From Prochlorococcus sp. AG-402-L23 (GTDB lineage: Bacteria; Cyanobacteriota; Cyanobacteriia; PCC-6307; Cyanobiaceae): 64,000 bases of DNA. The translations under genes and the position numbers were made by a program. Of this stretch, positions 46,126-55,911 are shown one piece after another. The DNA is taken from positions 30,422-94,421 of the forward strand of contig QCIO01000007.1 in the NCBI GenBank assembly GCA_003216635.1, written 5' to 3'. Each line of letters opens with the position of its first letter. Position 1 is the stretch's first letter. The notes under the pieces are model-generated. The model made no database searches, was not told the DNA's origin, and worked only from the letters and a program-made list of their open reading frames with translations.

Positions 46126-48192
46126 ATGGTGAATACCAATAATCGAGAAAGTAGAAAATATAACATCACTGACAATGAAGATATGAATAATAACTATTGG
46201 ATTAATGGACTCCTCGCTTGGTGGAGTGGGTTCAGTCTGAGAACAAAGTTGTTAGCCATAGCAACTCTTGTCGTAAGCCTCCTTATGACAGGAATTACTT
46301 TTTTTGCATTAAATAGTATTCAAAGAGATGCAGGAATGAATGATACTAGATATGCTCGAGATCTTGGCTTATTGTTATCTGGGAATGTTACAGAATTAGT
46401 CGCTAATAACCAAAAAAAAGAAATTTCAAATGTAGCTGAAAAGTTTTGGAGATCAAGTCGAAACCTACGTTATATATTCTTTACTGATGCTGAAGATATT
46501 GTTCAACTTGGGATACCAATCAGTGCAACACCAACTAGCTCAGACAGTCAGTTTCAGCTCACGCGAAGATTAAAACTACCTTCAGAATTAAAGAAGAGAC
46601 CACAATTCCCTTTAGTTAGGCAACATGCTACACCTCAAGGTCAAGTAACAGATGTATTTGTGCCAATGTTGTGGAAAGGCAAATATCTTGGAACTTTAGC
46701 TTTGGGAGTCACCCCTAATAAAAAAGCACTAGCTAGTGCTGCCTTAACTAGAGAAGTAACCATTGCAGTTTTTATCTCTATTTGGGTTTTAGTAATACTT
46801 GGAGCTGTATTTAATGCACTGACAATTACAAGACCAGTCAGAGAATTAGTAAGAGGTGTTAGAGAAATTTCAAGAGGAAATTTTAAATCTAGAATTTCTT
46901 TACCCATGACAGGTGATCTAGGAGAGCTCTTAAATGGATTTAACCGAATGGCAACACAGTTAGAAAATTATGACGAAGCTAATGTAGAAGAACTAAAAGC
47001 GGCACAAATCAAGCAGCAATCCTTAATAGCTACAATGGCTGATGGTGCCATATTATTGGACTCACAAGGCAAGATTGTACTTACTAATCCAACAGCGAAG
47101 AGATTATTTCGTTGGGAAGGAAGATTTTTAGAGGGTAAACATTTTTTAAATGAAATCCCCGAAATTTTATCTAACGACTTACATACAAATATAGAATCTA
47201 TTTTAAACAGGAAAAAGGAGAAGGATGATTTAAGATTCAGTTTAGGAGAGCCAGCAAGAACCTTAAGAATTGTCTTGCAATCAGTCTTGGATACAAATAA
47301 AGTTGAATTAAAAGGAATTGCTGTAACAATACAAGATTTAACTAGAGAGGTTGAACTTAATGCGGCACAAAATAGATTCATTAGTAATGTTTCGCACGAA
47401 TTAAGAACACCACTTTTTAATATCAAAAGTTATGTAGAGACCTTACATGATTTAAAAGATCAGCTTTCTGATGAAGAACAAATAGAATTTTTGGGAATTG
47501 CAAATTCAGAGACTGATAGGTTAACAAGACTTGTAAATGATGTATTAGATTTATCTAGATTGGAGTCTGGGAAAATTGTTCAGCTAGAGCAAATGGATAT
47601 AAAACCAGCAATAGAACAGACTCTCAGAAATTATAGACTTAATGCTTCAGAAAAAAATGTTTCATTAGCTCATGACATAGAGGAAACTATTCCTCCAATT
47701 CTTGGGAATTTTGATTTGCTTTTACAGGTTTTTGATAATTTACTTGGTAATGGATTGAAATTTAGTCCAAAAAACAGCGTCCTAATTATAAGAGCTTATA
47801 CTTGGCCAGATTCCTGTCCTGCTTTCCCTCCAAGTATTAAAAGTGATGCCGCCCCTCAATGTGAATTGGTTTCACCACTTCCAAAAGTAAGAATTGAGAT
47901 TGCTGATACTGGCTCAGGAATATCTCAAGCTGATCAAGAAAAGATATTTGATCGTTTTTATAGAGTAGAGAATTCTGTTCATACTGAGCAAGGTACCGGT
48001 TTAGGTTTATCTATAGTGAGGGGAATAATTGAAAAACACGGTGGGGAAATTCGTATGGCTAGTGAATTAGGTGTAGGAACAACATTCTGGTTTGATTTAG
48101 CCTTAGCACAATCTGATAAAGATGAATTATTGACAAAAGCTATTAATAATTCAGATTCTTTTCCAAGTTCTGAAATTAAAGAAATTATCTAA
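46126..48192 (+). CDS. nblS: NblS/Hik33-type sensor histidine kinase
   Basis: A 688-residue membrane kinase: first membrane span near residue 45 (LLAIATLVVSLLMTGITFFAL), a periplasmic sensor domain, a second span at ~215 (VAVFISIWVLVILGAVF-like), HAMP (LTITRPVRELVRGVREISRGN), PAS (ATMADGAILLDSQGKIVL), HisKA with the phospho-His in VSHELRTPL and an ATPase with NLLGNGLKF, ADTGSGI and GTGLGLSIV. This order matches NblS (DspA/Hik33), the kinase that controls high-light and nutrient-stress genes including hli genes in cyanobacteria. It is a rare retained kinase in Prochlorococcus. Confidence 0.92.
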   Translation: MVNTNNRESRKYNITDNEDMNNNYWINGLLAWWSGFSLRTKLLAIATLVVSLLMTGITFFALNSIQRDAGMNDTRYARDLGLLLSGNVTELVANNQKKEISNVAEKFWRSSRNLRYIFFTDAEDIVQLGIPISATPTSSDSQFQLTRRLKLPSELKKRPQFPLVRQHATPQGQVTDVFVPMLWKGKYLGTLALGVTPNKKALASAALTREVTIAVFISIWVLVILGAVFNALTITRPVRELVRGVREISRGNFKSRISLPMTGDLGELLNGFNRMATQLENYDEANVEELKAAQIKQQSLIATMADGAILLDSQGKIVLTNPTAKRLFRWEGRFLEGKHFLNEIPEILSNDLHTNIESILNRKKEKDDLRFSLGEPARTLRIVLQSVLDTNKVELKGIAVTIQDLTREVELNAAQNRFISNVSHELRTPLFNIKSYVETLHDLKDQLSDEEQIEFLGIANSETDRLTRLVNDVLDLSRLESGKIVQLEQMDIKPAIEQTLRNYRLNASEKNVSLAHDIEETIPPILGNFDLLLQVFDNLLGNGLKFSPKNSVLIIRAYTWPDSCPAFPPSIKSDAAPQCELVSPLPKVRIEIADTGSGISQADQEKIFDRFYRVENSVHTEQGTGLGLSIVRGIIEKHGGEIRMASELGVGTTFWFDLALAQSDKDELLTKAINNSDSFPSSEIKEII

Positions 48193-49718
48193 TTATTTTC
48201 TAATCCTTTAAAAACATTTGGAACATTTTGATCAGGCACAACTCTGTGAGGTGCACCACTAAATATTTGTTCAAAATTAGAAAAAGAATCCCTGATTTCT
48301 GGGCCACTATTTGTAATGATAAATTCTCTTATTCGTTTATCATGCCATGATCCCCGCATTTTAAAAACATTTAAAGCTCGTGCCATCTCACCTTTTATTT
48401 CTACATATTGAAGCAACAATATGGTGTCTGTAATTGTTGAGATATGAGAATCAGTTATCGAATGACTGCCCATAAATTCTTCTGCAGTATTTGTAAAAAA
48501 GCCTGCAATTTCCTCTTGTTTTGTATAACCAGTAACAGCAATTACGAACTGTCTAAATGCATTCAAACTTACACCCCTGGCTAATGCAGAGAGAGAATCA
48601 ATTGCCATTCTTTTTGGTTTAAATTGATTAATTTGGGTTTTTATAATTTGTAAGTGATCTTCCAAACCAGTTGATTCAGGATATGCACAAATAATTTTTA
48701 ATAGCCCATCACTTTCCATTTTTTCAAAATCTATTCCCCAACTAGTCGCATTCCTAAGCAATTGAGCCCTAGATTCTTCATATGCAAAAAGTATTGCTCT
48801 TTCATTATTATTATAAGCATCTTCAACAAATTTTGACACAAGCATTGTTTTGCCTGTACCAGTAGCTCCAGTAGCGAGGATTATAGAATCTTGAAAATAT
48901 CCACCACCACACATATCATCAAGATCTTTAACTCCAGAGCTAATCCTAATATTTGATGATCTCTGCGTTAATCTCATTGCACCTAGTGCAAACACACTTA
49001 TTCCATCCATTCCCATAGTGAATGGATATTCACCTTTCATATGTACAGTACCTCTTAACTTTAAAACTTCTAGAGTTCTTCTTCTCTTCTCTGACTCAAG
49101 AACATTTCTTAATAAGACAACATTATCAGATACAAATTCTTCTACTCCATATCTAGCAATTGGTCCGTAATCATCCACCCTTTCTGTAGTCATAACTGTG
49201 GTTACACCAATTTCCTTTAATCTTGCTATCAATCTAAATATTTCTCTTCTAACAACGTAAATAGCATCATACTGTTGAAAGACAGCAGTTATTGAATCTA
49301 TTGCAACTCTTTTAGCTTTATATTTTCTAATTGCATAACTAATTCTTTCAATAAGACCAGACAAGTCAAAGTTACCCGCCACATCCTGACCATCAGGATC
49401 AGGAGAAGCATCCAAAATAAAAAGTTTATTTTGGTCAATTAATTCTTGTAAATCCCAACCAAAACTTGCGGCATTTCTAATAATATCTAAAGGTGATTCC
49501 TCAAATGTCACAAAGATTCCAGGCTCATCAAAATTACAAATTCCATGGTGTAAATATTGCAGAGAAAAAACAGTTTTACCAGTTCCGGAGGTCCCACTAA
49601 CGAGTGTACTTCGAGATACAGGCAAACCGCCCCTACAAACATCATCAAAGCCTTCTATTCCAGTTGGTAATTTTTGTACTTGCATTTTATTTGATTTGCC
49701 AAATTTCTTATCATTCAT
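48189..49718 (-). CDS. kaiC: Circadian clock ATPase/kinase KaiC
   Basis: Hexameric double-domain RecA-like ATPase with autokinase activity. Both P-loops are intact: SGTSGTGKTVFS near residue 42 (CI) and GATGTGKTML in CII. The phosphosite stretch SITDSHISTITDT keeps the Ser/Thr pair at about residues 427/428, equivalent to S431/T432 in Synechococcus. The length is 509 residues against 519 there, and the C-terminal tail (VPDQNVPNVFKGLENN), which KaiA binds in Synechococcus, is shorter and divergent. It lies 71 bases after kaiB on the same strand; kaiA is not present. Confidence 0.97.
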   Translation of the reverse strand: MNDKKFGKSNKMQVQKLPTGIEGFDDVCRGGLPVSRSTLVSGTSGTGKTVFSLQYLHHGICNFDEPGIFVTFEESPLDIIRNAASFGWDLQELIDQNKLFILDASPDPDGQDVAGNFDLSGLIERISYAIRKYKAKRVAIDSITAVFQQYDAIYVVRREIFRLIARLKEIGVTTVMTTERVDDYGPIARYGVEEFVSDNVVLLRNVLESEKRRRTLEVLKLRGTVHMKGEYPFTMGMDGISVFALGAMRLTQRSSNIRISSGVKDLDDMCGGGYFQDSIILATGATGTGKTMLVSKFVEDAYNNNERAILFAYEESRAQLLRNATSWGIDFEKMESDGLLKIICAYPESTGLEDHLQIIKTQINQFKPKRMAIDSLSALARGVSLNAFRQFVIAVTGYTKQEEIAGFFTNTAEEFMGSHSITDSHISTITDTILLLQYVEIKGEMARALNVFKMRGSWHDKRIREFIITNSGPEIRDSFSNFEQIFSGAPHRVVPDQNVPNVFKGLENN

Positions 49719-49789
49719 AGTTTTGTGCTAATTAAACAAAAATAAAATAAATTTTGGATTTATTTTTAATTTTAAAAGTTTTATATATA

Positions 49790-50107
49790 TTATTTATCTC
49801 CACTATATTCAGTTTCAGTTAATTCATCAAAAAGTAGATCTAAACCAATTAAAACTTTCTCTCTATCCGAAAGATCACCTATTATTTTTCTAACTGGTGG
49901 AGGTAAAATTTTAGCTAAAGTCGGAGTGGCTAAAATTTTATCTTCTTCTGCAAGTTGTGGTTGCTTAAGTACATCGATAACCTTCAAAGCATAAACTCCT
50001 TTGAATTCATTATTTAAAATTTCTCTTAAGGTATTTAAAGCTCTCATTGAATTAGGAGTATTTCCGGCAACATAGAGTTTTAAAATATATGTTTTCCTTG
50101 CTGCCAT
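49790..50107 (-). CDS. kaiB: Circadian clock protein KaiB
   Basis: A 105-residue thioredoxin-like fold-switching protein that binds KaiC and resets its phosphorylation state. The family stretches [46 protein letters not shown] and [25 protein letters not shown] are clear. It starts 143 bases from rplU, divergent. In Synechococcus kaiA lies upstream of kaiB; here that place holds only the short gap to rplU. Confidence 0.97.
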   Translation of the reverse strand: MAARKTYILKLYVAGNTPNSMRALNTLREILNNEFKGVYALKVIDVLKQPQLAEEDKILATPTLAKILPPPVRKIIGDLSDREKVLIGLDLLFDELTETEYSGDK

Positions 50108-50250
50108 CTTTATAGTTCCTGAATTTAAATAAAAGATTTAAAACAACCCTTGACTTATTACACTACAAAATAAGAAAATAGACAAATTATTATGATTGCT
50201 TATTTGGCTTAATCAAATTGTTAATTTGAGCCTAGTAGCGTCTTTAAGAT

Positions 50251-50691
50251 ATGACAAATTCTAAAAACTCCTCAAACAATTCTTCTAAAAATAATGAATT
50301 GTATGCAATAGCAGAAACTTCAGGTCAACAATTTTGGTTCCAAGTTGATAGATACTATGACATAGACAGATTAAATGCAAAAGAGAAAGACATGATAACA
50401 CTGGAAAAAGTTTTACTTTTAAAAGACCAAGAGTCTATCACTATTGGAAAACCTTACGTTAAAGATGCAAAAATTGAATTAGAAGTAGTCTCTCATAAAA
50501 GAGATAAGAAAATTTTAGTATACAAGATGCGTCCAAAAAAAAAGACAAGAAGAAAGATGGGACATAGACAAGAACTTACAAGAGTTATGGTAAGATCTAT
50601 ATCAATAGGTAAAAGCGCTCCTAAGTCTTCTTCAAAAAAGGAAACTGCTAAAAAGGAAACTAAACCAAAATCAGAAAAATTTACAAATTAA
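50251..50691 (+). CDS. rplU: 50S ribosomal protein L21, extended C-terminus
   Basis: Large-subunit protein next to 23S rRNA. The core matches L21 (YAIAETSGQQFWFQVDRYYDIDRL, ITIGKPYVKDAKIELEV, YKMRPKKKTRRKMGHRQELTRVMVRSI). At 146 residues it is longer than the ~103 of E. coli: an N-terminal Ser/Asn stretch and a C-terminal Lys/Ser/Thr-rich tail (from APKSSSKKE onward) account for it, and that tail is common in picocyanobacteria. It is nine bases upstream of rpmA, the universal rplU-rpmA pair. Confidence 0.96.
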   Translation: MTNSKNSSNNSSKNNELYAIAETSGQQFWFQVDRYYDIDRLNAKEKDMITLEKVLLLKDQESITIGKPYVKDAKIELEVVSHKRDKKILVYKMRPKKKTRRKMGHRQELTRVMVRSISIGKSAPKSSSKKETAKKETKPKSEKFTN

Positions 50692-50700
50692 ACACTTCTA

Positions 50701-50961
50701 ATGGCACATAAAAAAGGAACAGGTTCTACTAGAAATGGAAGAGATTCAAATTCCAAAAGACTTGGTGTGAAAGCTTATGGAGGAGAAAAAGTAACTGCCG
50801 GATCAATCTTAATTCGCCAAAGAGGTACATCCTTTTTGCCAGGGATCAATGTAGGGAAGGGTAAAGATGACACCCTTTTTGCACTTAAAGAGGGAACCGT
50901 AAGTTTTGAAAGTATTAAAAGAAATTTAAGAAATAGAAAAAGAGTAAATATAGTTATTTAA
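50701..50961 (+). CDS. rpmA: 50S ribosomal protein L27
   Basis: An 86-residue protein with an N-terminal tail near the peptidyl-transferase centre. It begins [20 protein letters not shown], with [22 protein letters not shown] and [18 protein letters not shown]. It is cotranscribed with rplU. Its last eight bases overlap the convergent methyltransferase gene, and a perfect nine-base inverted repeat follows at 50964-50991. Confidence 0.97.
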   Translation: MAHKKGTGSTRNGRDSNSKRLGVKAYGGEKVTAGSILIRQRGTSFLPGINVGKGKDDTLFALKEGTVSFESIKRNLRNRKRVNIVI

Positions 50962-51694
50962 TTTTCTTATAAGCTCTTGTAGTTATAAGAATAGGATGAA
51001 ATACTTCTAAAAAATTTGATTGAAGAGTCTCAAAAAACTTTTCAACAATTTGATTATCGTCGATATGAAACGGATATTCATTATTATCTCCTTTGTAGAA
51101 ATACCAATTTAATAGAGCAATAGAATTACTATTCATAATCTCACTGAAATTATTAATTTGAGAAGCTGGATCTGCAAGATGTTCCAAAACATCAAGACAA
51201 ACTATAGTATCAAATTTCAATATTTTAGTATCTTGAATTGTCTTGCAAAAAGTAATTTTTTTTTCGACTCCTAATTTCTTAGCCCTGTATTCAACAAAAT
51301 TTCTATTTGTTTGATTTATATCTACAAAAAAAACATGCTCTACTTTTGCAGACATAGCGTTAGCTAAGGCATGAGTACCAATACCTCCTCCAAAATCTAA
51401 AACTAAATCTCTAGAAAATCTCTGCTGAAGTTTTAAAGTATCAGCGATGTAGTCTCTACTGGTGATGTGCCAAGCAGCCAAATCAGCTAAATGCCTATCT
51501 CCAACAATCTCAGTATAAAAATCTGAAACATCATTTAAAGCATCCCCAGGATGAGAATTTGCCAAATTCATCTTTGCATTTTCAAGGAATCCATCTAAAT
51601 CACATTCTTTAATACATAAGTATTCCATTAAATGTGATTTCAAATTAAAAGCATTGTCTAAAAACTCTTTTAATATATATTTATTATTTTTCAA
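50954..51694 (-). CDS. Class I SAM-dependent methyltransferase, unknown substrate
   Basis: A 246-residue protein with a Rossmann methyltransferase core. The SAM-binding motif I is [18 protein letters not shown] at about residue 93, motif [13 protein letters not shown] and motif [18 protein letters not shown] are typical for ubiquinone/menaquinone-type or small-molecule methyltransferases. The N-terminal ~90 residues are helical and unmatched ([16 protein letters not shown]). The substrate cannot be assigned. It sits alone between rpmA and truB, transcribed on the opposite strand. Confidence 0.75.
   Translation of the reverse strand: MKNNKYILKEFLDNAFNLKSHLMEYLCIKECDLDGFLENAKMNLANSHPGDALNDVSDFYTEIVGDRHLADLAAWHITSRDYIADTLKLQQRFSRDLVLDFGGGIGTHALANAMSAKVEHVFFVDINQTNRNFVEYRAKKLGVEKKITFCKTIQDTKILKFDTIVCLDVLEHLADPASQINNFSEIMNSNSIALLNWYFYKGDNNEYPFHIDDNQIVEKFFETLQSNFLEVFHPILITTRAYKKIK
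50964..50991. repeat. Nine-base perfect inverted repeat at the rpmA 3' end
   Basis: TTCTTATAA (50964-50972) and TTATAAGAA (50983-50991) form an AT-rich hairpin with a ten-base loop just past the rpmA stop, inside the end of the facing methyltransferase gene. There is no T run, so it is not a standard terminator; it may stabilise the 3' end of the mRNA. Confidence 0.45.
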
Positions 51695-51770
51695 TTTCTT
51701 GCTCTAAATTACCAATACTAAAATCATAGAATTATTTTAAATCTTTCTCAAATTATTCTTAATATTAAAA

Positions 51771-52688
51771 ATGGAAACTAAAGATGGATTCTTAGTAATT
51801 AATAAAGAAAAAGGCTGTACATCGCATGATTGTGTTAAACAAATAAGGAAGTTACTAAATACTAAAAAGGTCGGTCACACTGGAACTCTTGACCCAGAAG
51901 TTATTGGAACATTACCAATTGCAATAGGAAGTGCAACAAGATTTATTCAATATCTTCCTCAGGATAAAACTTATATAGGACAAATTAAATTAGGTATAAG
52001 AACCAATACTGATGATATTCATGGAAAAATAATTAATCAAAAAAGTTGGCCTAAAATAAATGATGAAAAATTAGATCAATACTTAAATAGATTTAGAGGG
52101 AGTATTAAACAAATTCCGCCAAAAGTATCTAGTGTGCACGTTAATGGTGAAAGAGCTTATAAAAAATCTTTCAAGAATGAAAATTTTGAATTAGGACCAA
52201 GAGAAGTAAAAATAGACGAACTTATCTTAATGAAATGGGACCAAATAAACGGAATCATAGAAATGAAAATCAAATGTTCAGCTGGTACATATATAAGAGC
52301 AATTGCAAGAGATATAGGAGAAATTCTTAATTCCGAAGGTTGCCTTCTACAACTAAAAAGAATTTCAGCTTGTGGCTTTGATGAACAAAACTCTATAAAA
52401 ATTTCAGATATCGAAAAAGGAAAAAAAAACGCGCCAAATCTTATTATTCCAACAATTTCTGCTCTTAATCACATTTCAACATTTGTCTTAACTAAAGAGG
52501 AACAAATCAATTTATGGCAAACTGGAAGAGCAATTACAGTTGATATTAATTACTTAAATGAAAGCAAAACTTTTGATTATAAAAAGCCCATAAAGGTAAT
52601 AGATAAAAAAAAAATATTGCTTGGAATTGGCTTCTTAAATAAAGAACAAACAAATATAAATCCAAAATTAGTTCTTAATGCAAAATGA
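51771..52688 (+). CDS. truB: tRNA pseudouridine-55 synthase
   Basis: Makes pseudouridine 55 in the T loop of most tRNAs. The catalytic Asp41 is in [21 protein letters not shown], with [17 protein letters not shown] at the start, [18 protein letters not shown] and [16 protein letters not shown]. The C-terminal ~80 residues may hold a PUA-like extension. Length 305 is usual. It ends four bases before the convergent SpoIID-like gene. Confidence 0.95.
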   Translation: METKDGFLVINKEKGCTSHDCVKQIRKLLNTKKVGHTGTLDPEVIGTLPIAIGSATRFIQYLPQDKTYIGQIKLGIRTNTDDIHGKIINQKSWPKINDEKLDQYLNRFRGSIKQIPPKVSSVHVNGERAYKKSFKNENFELGPREVKIDELILMKWDQINGIIEMKIKCSAGTYIRAIARDIGEILNSEGCLLQLKRISACGFDEQNSIKISDIEKGKKNAPNLIIPTISALNHISTFVLTKEEQINLWQTGRAITVDINYLNESKTFDYKKPIKVIDKKKILLGIGFLNKEQTNINPKLVLNAK

Positions 52689-52691
52689 TTT

Positions 52692-53867
52692 TTATAGGTA
52701 ATCTTTTCTAAAAGGTTTAATCTGCACTCCCTTATAGAAATGTTTTAATATTCTTTCAGCTTTTTGGCCTCTAGAAGCCATATATTTAGCACCCCATTGA
52801 CTCATTCCTACTCCATGTCCAGATCCCTGTCCAAAAACTATTAAACCTTTTTTCATAGGAAATTTTTTATTTAAATCTTCCTTAAAAAATTTAAATCTCA
52901 CAAAATTACTATTGAGGCCTAATCTTTTTCTTAAATCTACCCCAGACATTTGATCAGAACCATAATCCCCAACAAGTTTTACATTTTTTACCCTCCCTGT
53001 ACTTGTAATATCTAGGATCTCTATATTTCTTAAACCTCCAATCTTAGGAAATAAATTTGTTAATTCATTATTCGAAAATTTTTTTTGCCATCTAAATTTT
53101 GGATTTTTTTTATCAAAATCTTTCACACTTGATAAATAAGGATATTTATTCTTCCATACATCTTGACTATTTTCTGTCATTCCACCTGAACTGCTATGAA
53201 ACAAAGCATTAATTAATTTATTTTTATACGTCAAAACCAAAGATCTTGTACTTTTAACAGCTCTGATAGTTTTATAAGTTCTTGATTCTAAGCCGTTATA
53301 GACTTGATTTCTTTGGGTAGAGTCTATGTCAAATAAAATATTTCCCTTTTGCTTTAAAGCATAAGTTCTAGATGCAATTGCTTGTGCTTTTAATGCTTCC
53401 ATAGGCCATTGTGTTGGCATCTCTGAACCAACCACACTACTTAGATATTTTTCAATTCCTAAAACATTTACTACTAATATTTCAGAATCAAGTACGAAGA
53501 GATTAAGTTGACCAGAATATCTTTTCTGATCTACCCATATACCTCTTCCATCAGAAGATCTAAGTTGAAATTGTTGATTACTTTTTAAGTCATATTTTTT
53601 TTGTTTATTCTTATCAAAATATAAAATTTTTCTATTTTTCTCATTTTTCAAAGTTAAGCCTTTTATTTTTTTATTTGAAAAAAATTTTCCCTCTATTGTT
53701 AAGGGAATTGACTTATCTGATCTAATCCTTAAATTGTTATTTTTTGATATCAAAACTCTAATTATTGGCTCTTTAGATGCAAGAACGGTTTCACTCTGAA
53801 AAACACAAATAAAGAAAATACTAATTAGACAACATTTACTGAAATTATTTTTAAATTTAAATATCAC
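52692..53867 (-). CDS. SpoIID/LytB domain protein
   Basis: A 391-residue exported protein with an N-terminal hydrophobic signal (FSKCCLISIFFICVFQSETVLA). The SpoIID domain from about residue 130 has VLGIEKYLSSVVGSEMPTQWPMEALKAQ and AIASRTYALKQ, then LFHSSSGGMTENS and FGQGSGHGVGMSQWGA, family hallmarks. In Bacillus the related enzyme cleaves peptidoglycan strands lacking stem peptides; in cyanobacteria the role is wall remodelling by inference. It is convergent with truB and divergent from rnz. Confidence 0.88.
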   Translation of the reverse strand: MIFKFKNNFSKCCLISIFFICVFQSETVLASKEPIIRVLISKNNNLRIRSDKSIPLTIEGKFFSNKKIKGLTLKNEKNRKILYFDKNKQKKYDLKSNQQFQLRSSDGRGIWVDQKRYSGQLNLFVLDSEILVVNVLGIEKYLSSVVGSEMPTQWPMEALKAQAIASRTYALKQKGNILFDIDSTQRNQVYNGLESRTYKTIRAVKSTRSLVLTYKNKLINALFHSSSGGMTENSQDVWKNKYPYLSSVKDFDKKNPKFRWQKKFSNNELTNLFPKIGGLRNIEILDITSTGRVKNVKLVGDYGSDQMSGVDLRKRLGLNSNFVRFKFFKEDLNKKFPMKKGLIVFGQGSGHGVGMSQWGAKYMASRGQKAERILKHFYKGVQIKPFRKDYL

Positions 53868-53956
53868 TTTGTTTAAAAAACAAATTCTTAATTTGCCTAA
53901 GTTTGACTAAAAGTCTAGATTTAATCCAGATATAAAAATAAAAATATAATAAATAA

Positions 53957-54895
53957 GTGAACATCACCTTCTTAGGAACAAGTTCAGGAGTCCCATCCTT
54001 AACGAGGAATGTTTCTTCCCTAGCACTTAAATTATCACAATCTTCAGAAGTTTGGCTTTTTGACTGTGGAGAGGGAACACAGCATCAAATAATGAAAAGC
54101 AATATTAAATCTTCACAAATAAAGAAAATATTTATTACACATATGCATGGCGATCATATTTATGGTTTACCAGGACTTTTAGCAACCTTAGGTTTATCAG
54201 GAAATAGTAAGGGTATTGAAATTTACGGTCCTTCTGAGTTGCAAAGTTTTATAAATTCTGCACTTAAAAGTAGTTTTTGCAAATTGTCGTTCCCATTGCA
54301 TTTTGTGGAAGTTGAAAATTTTGCATCAGGAAAAAAAATTCTATTTGAAAACAACAAAATAAAAGTAAATTGTGCATGCCTTAAGCATAAAATACCAGCT
54401 TATGGTTATCGAGTGAACGAAAAAGACAAGCCAGGTATATTTGATATCAAAAAGGCAGAGACTTTAAAAATACCACCTGGACCAATTTATTCAGAACTGC
54501 AACAAGGTAAAAAAGTCGTTTTAAAAGATGGGAGGTCATTTGACGGGAAAGAATTCTGTGGACCTCCAAGAAAAGGTGAAAGTTTTGTGTATTGCACAGA
54601 TACTGTCTTTAGCGAATCAGCAGTTTCATTATCAAAAAATGCCGATTTACTTGTACATGAATCAACATTTTCTCAGGAGGATGAGAGCATGGCCTATGAA
54701 AAATTACATTCCACAACAATTATGGCTGCGAAAACAGCATTATTATCTAATACAAAAAAATTAATTATTACTCATTTAAGTCCAAGATACACTAATAAAA
54801 ATTCAATTACACCAACCGATTTGCTTAAAGAGGCACAAAAAGTTTTCCGAAATACTCACCTCGCCAAAGATTTTTTAACTGCAGAAATTAAATAA
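53957..54895 (+). CDS. rnz: Ribonuclease Z
   Basis: Metallo-beta-lactamase-fold endonuclease that trims the 3' end of tRNA precursors. The zinc motif THMHGDH (His62, His64, Asp66, His67) is intact, with FLGTSSGVPSLTRNVSS at the start, CGEGTQHQIM, YCTDT, LVHESTF and THLSPRY in the C-terminal site. Length 312 is typical of the short form. Because the tRNA genes here do not encode CCA, RNase Z processing is expected to be essential. The start is the GTG at 53957. Confidence 0.95.
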   Translation: MNITFLGTSSGVPSLTRNVSSLALKLSQSSEVWLFDCGEGTQHQIMKSNIKSSQIKKIFITHMHGDHIYGLPGLLATLGLSGNSKGIEIYGPSELQSFINSALKSSFCKLSFPLHFVEVENFASGKKILFENNKIKVNCACLKHKIPAYGYRVNEKDKPGIFDIKKAETLKIPPGPIYSELQQGKKVVLKDGRSFDGKEFCGPPRKGESFVYCTDTVFSESAVSLSKNADLLVHESTFSQEDESMAYEKLHSTTIMAAKTALLSNTKKLIITHLSPRYTNKNSITPTDLLKEAQKVFRNTHLAKDFLTAEIK

Positions 54896-54969
54896 ACTGC
54901 AACAGTTCGTTAGCAGGAGCGTTGTAAATGACCAACCCATGAAATAATAGTTTTAGGTTTTTCTATTTG

Positions 54970-55530
54970 ATGTCGATCGAAATGGTCTCTATTTTTTCAT
55001 CACTTAATAAGTCTTTCAAAAGACTTCTTATTTTTCTTCCATTGATTATTGGTTTAATTCTTAATCCGATTTCTGCTAATGCACTTTATCCTAGTGATCC
55101 TTCATCAGTAGATGGATTGAAAGAAGATCTTCATGGAGCAGATCTTCAAAATAACGAATTTGTAAAATATGATTTATCTTATCAAGATTTAGGAGAGGCT
55201 AATCTACAAGGGGCCTATATGAGCGTGACAACTGCAAAGAATTCTAGTTTCAAAAGCGCTAACATGAAAGATCTCATTGCATATGCTGTACGTTTTGATA
55301 ATGCTGATTTATCTGATGCCAATCTTACAAATGGTGAGCTAATGAAAAGTGTTTTTGATGGAGCAATTATAGATGGAGCAGACTTTACAGATGCAAATCT
55401 TGATCTTTCTCAGAGAAAATCATTATGTGAAAGAGCTAGTGGAACTAACCCACAAACTGGAGTTAATACAATTGACAGTCTTGAATGCACCGGATTAAAA
55501 GGTTACATGCCACCAAAGCCAAAAGCATAA
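54970..55530 (+). CDS. Pentapeptide-repeat protein, probably lumenal
   Basis: A 186-residue protein: signal peptide-like N-terminus (LLIFLPLIIGLILNPISANA, with cleavage probably after SANA), then pentapeptide repeats of the A(D/N)LXX type (LHGADLQNNEF, LGEANLQGAYM, DNADLSDANLTNGEL, IDGADFTDANLD), which form a right-handed quadrilateral helix. A final domain has two cysteines (SLCERAS, LECTGLK). Such exported proteins are common in cyanobacterial thylakoid lumen. ATG 54970 is preferred over the TTG just before it. A strong terminator follows. Confidence 0.85.
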   Translation: MSIEMVSIFSSLNKSFKRLLIFLPLIIGLILNPISANALYPSDPSSVDGLKEDLHGADLQNNEFVKYDLSYQDLGEANLQGAYMSVTTAKNSSFKSANMKDLIAYAVRFDNADLSDANLTNGELMKSVFDGAIIDGADFTDANLDLSQRKSLCERASGTNPQTGVNTIDSLECTGLKGYMPPKPKA

Positions 55531-55538
55531 TATTAAAG

Positions 55539-55907
55539 CTAAGTAACTTCAGAAGGGAAGATATTACCAGGCTCTTTTGAGCCTGGTTTTTTGCTGTACC
55601 ACCATTCTTGTATATCAGAAGAAAATTTCTTTGAAAAAAAAGTTATAACTGTCTCAATAGGTTTTGATCCTGGCTCCAAAATCTGTACTGAGTAAGATGG
55701 GCATTTTCGTGAAGCCATATCAGCAACGAACCTAGAACCTATTCTTCTCCAACTAGGCTCCTTACTTCTCCAAGCAAGCCTTGAACAGGGCCAGGGTAAC
55801 TCTTCCCTATCATAAAGCCTGCAACATGGTCCAATTACCTTATAACTGTATTGTCCTCCATAACTTGATTTGACACTGCCAGTCTTGAAAAATTCAAATT
55901 TATTCAT
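55539..55907 (-). CDS. Conserved hypothetical protein, Cys-containing
   Basis: A 122-residue protein with IGPCCRLYDREELPWPCSRLAWR near the N-terminus, three or four cysteines in all, and SRFVADMASRKCPSYSV. The composition (many Arg/Trp/Pro) is unlike a membrane protein. The cysteine arrangement might bind a metal or a cluster but no known motif is complete. The reading frame's end runs through the strong inverted repeat of the terminator at 55567-55592, so its C-terminus encodes the repeat GSKEPG. Family not recognised. Confidence 0.7.
   Translation of the reverse strand: MNKFEFFKTGSVKSSYGGQYSYKVIGPCCRLYDREELPWPCSRLAWRSKEPSWRRIGSRFVADMASRKCPSYSVQILEPGSKPIETVITFFSKKFSSDIQEWWYSKKPGSKEPGNIFPSEVT
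55567..55592 (+). terminator. Intrinsic terminator after the pentapeptide gene, inside the facing CDS
   Basis: CCAGGCTC (55567-55574), loop TTTT, GAGCCTGG (55579-55586), followed by six T residues: a textbook Rho-independent terminator 36 bases after the pentapeptide stop. It lies within the 3' end of the minus-strand CDS 55539-55907. Confidence 0.85.
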
Positions 55908-55911
55908 TTAC

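Noticed and set aside
46968..47426. 152-codon minus-strand ORF
   Set aside because: It is fully antisense to the PAS and HisKA region of the sensor kinase, whose protein motifs explain the sequence.
54528..54764. 78-codon plus-strand ORF
   Set aside because: Out-of-frame shadow inside rnz, whose conserved motifs cover the same bases.
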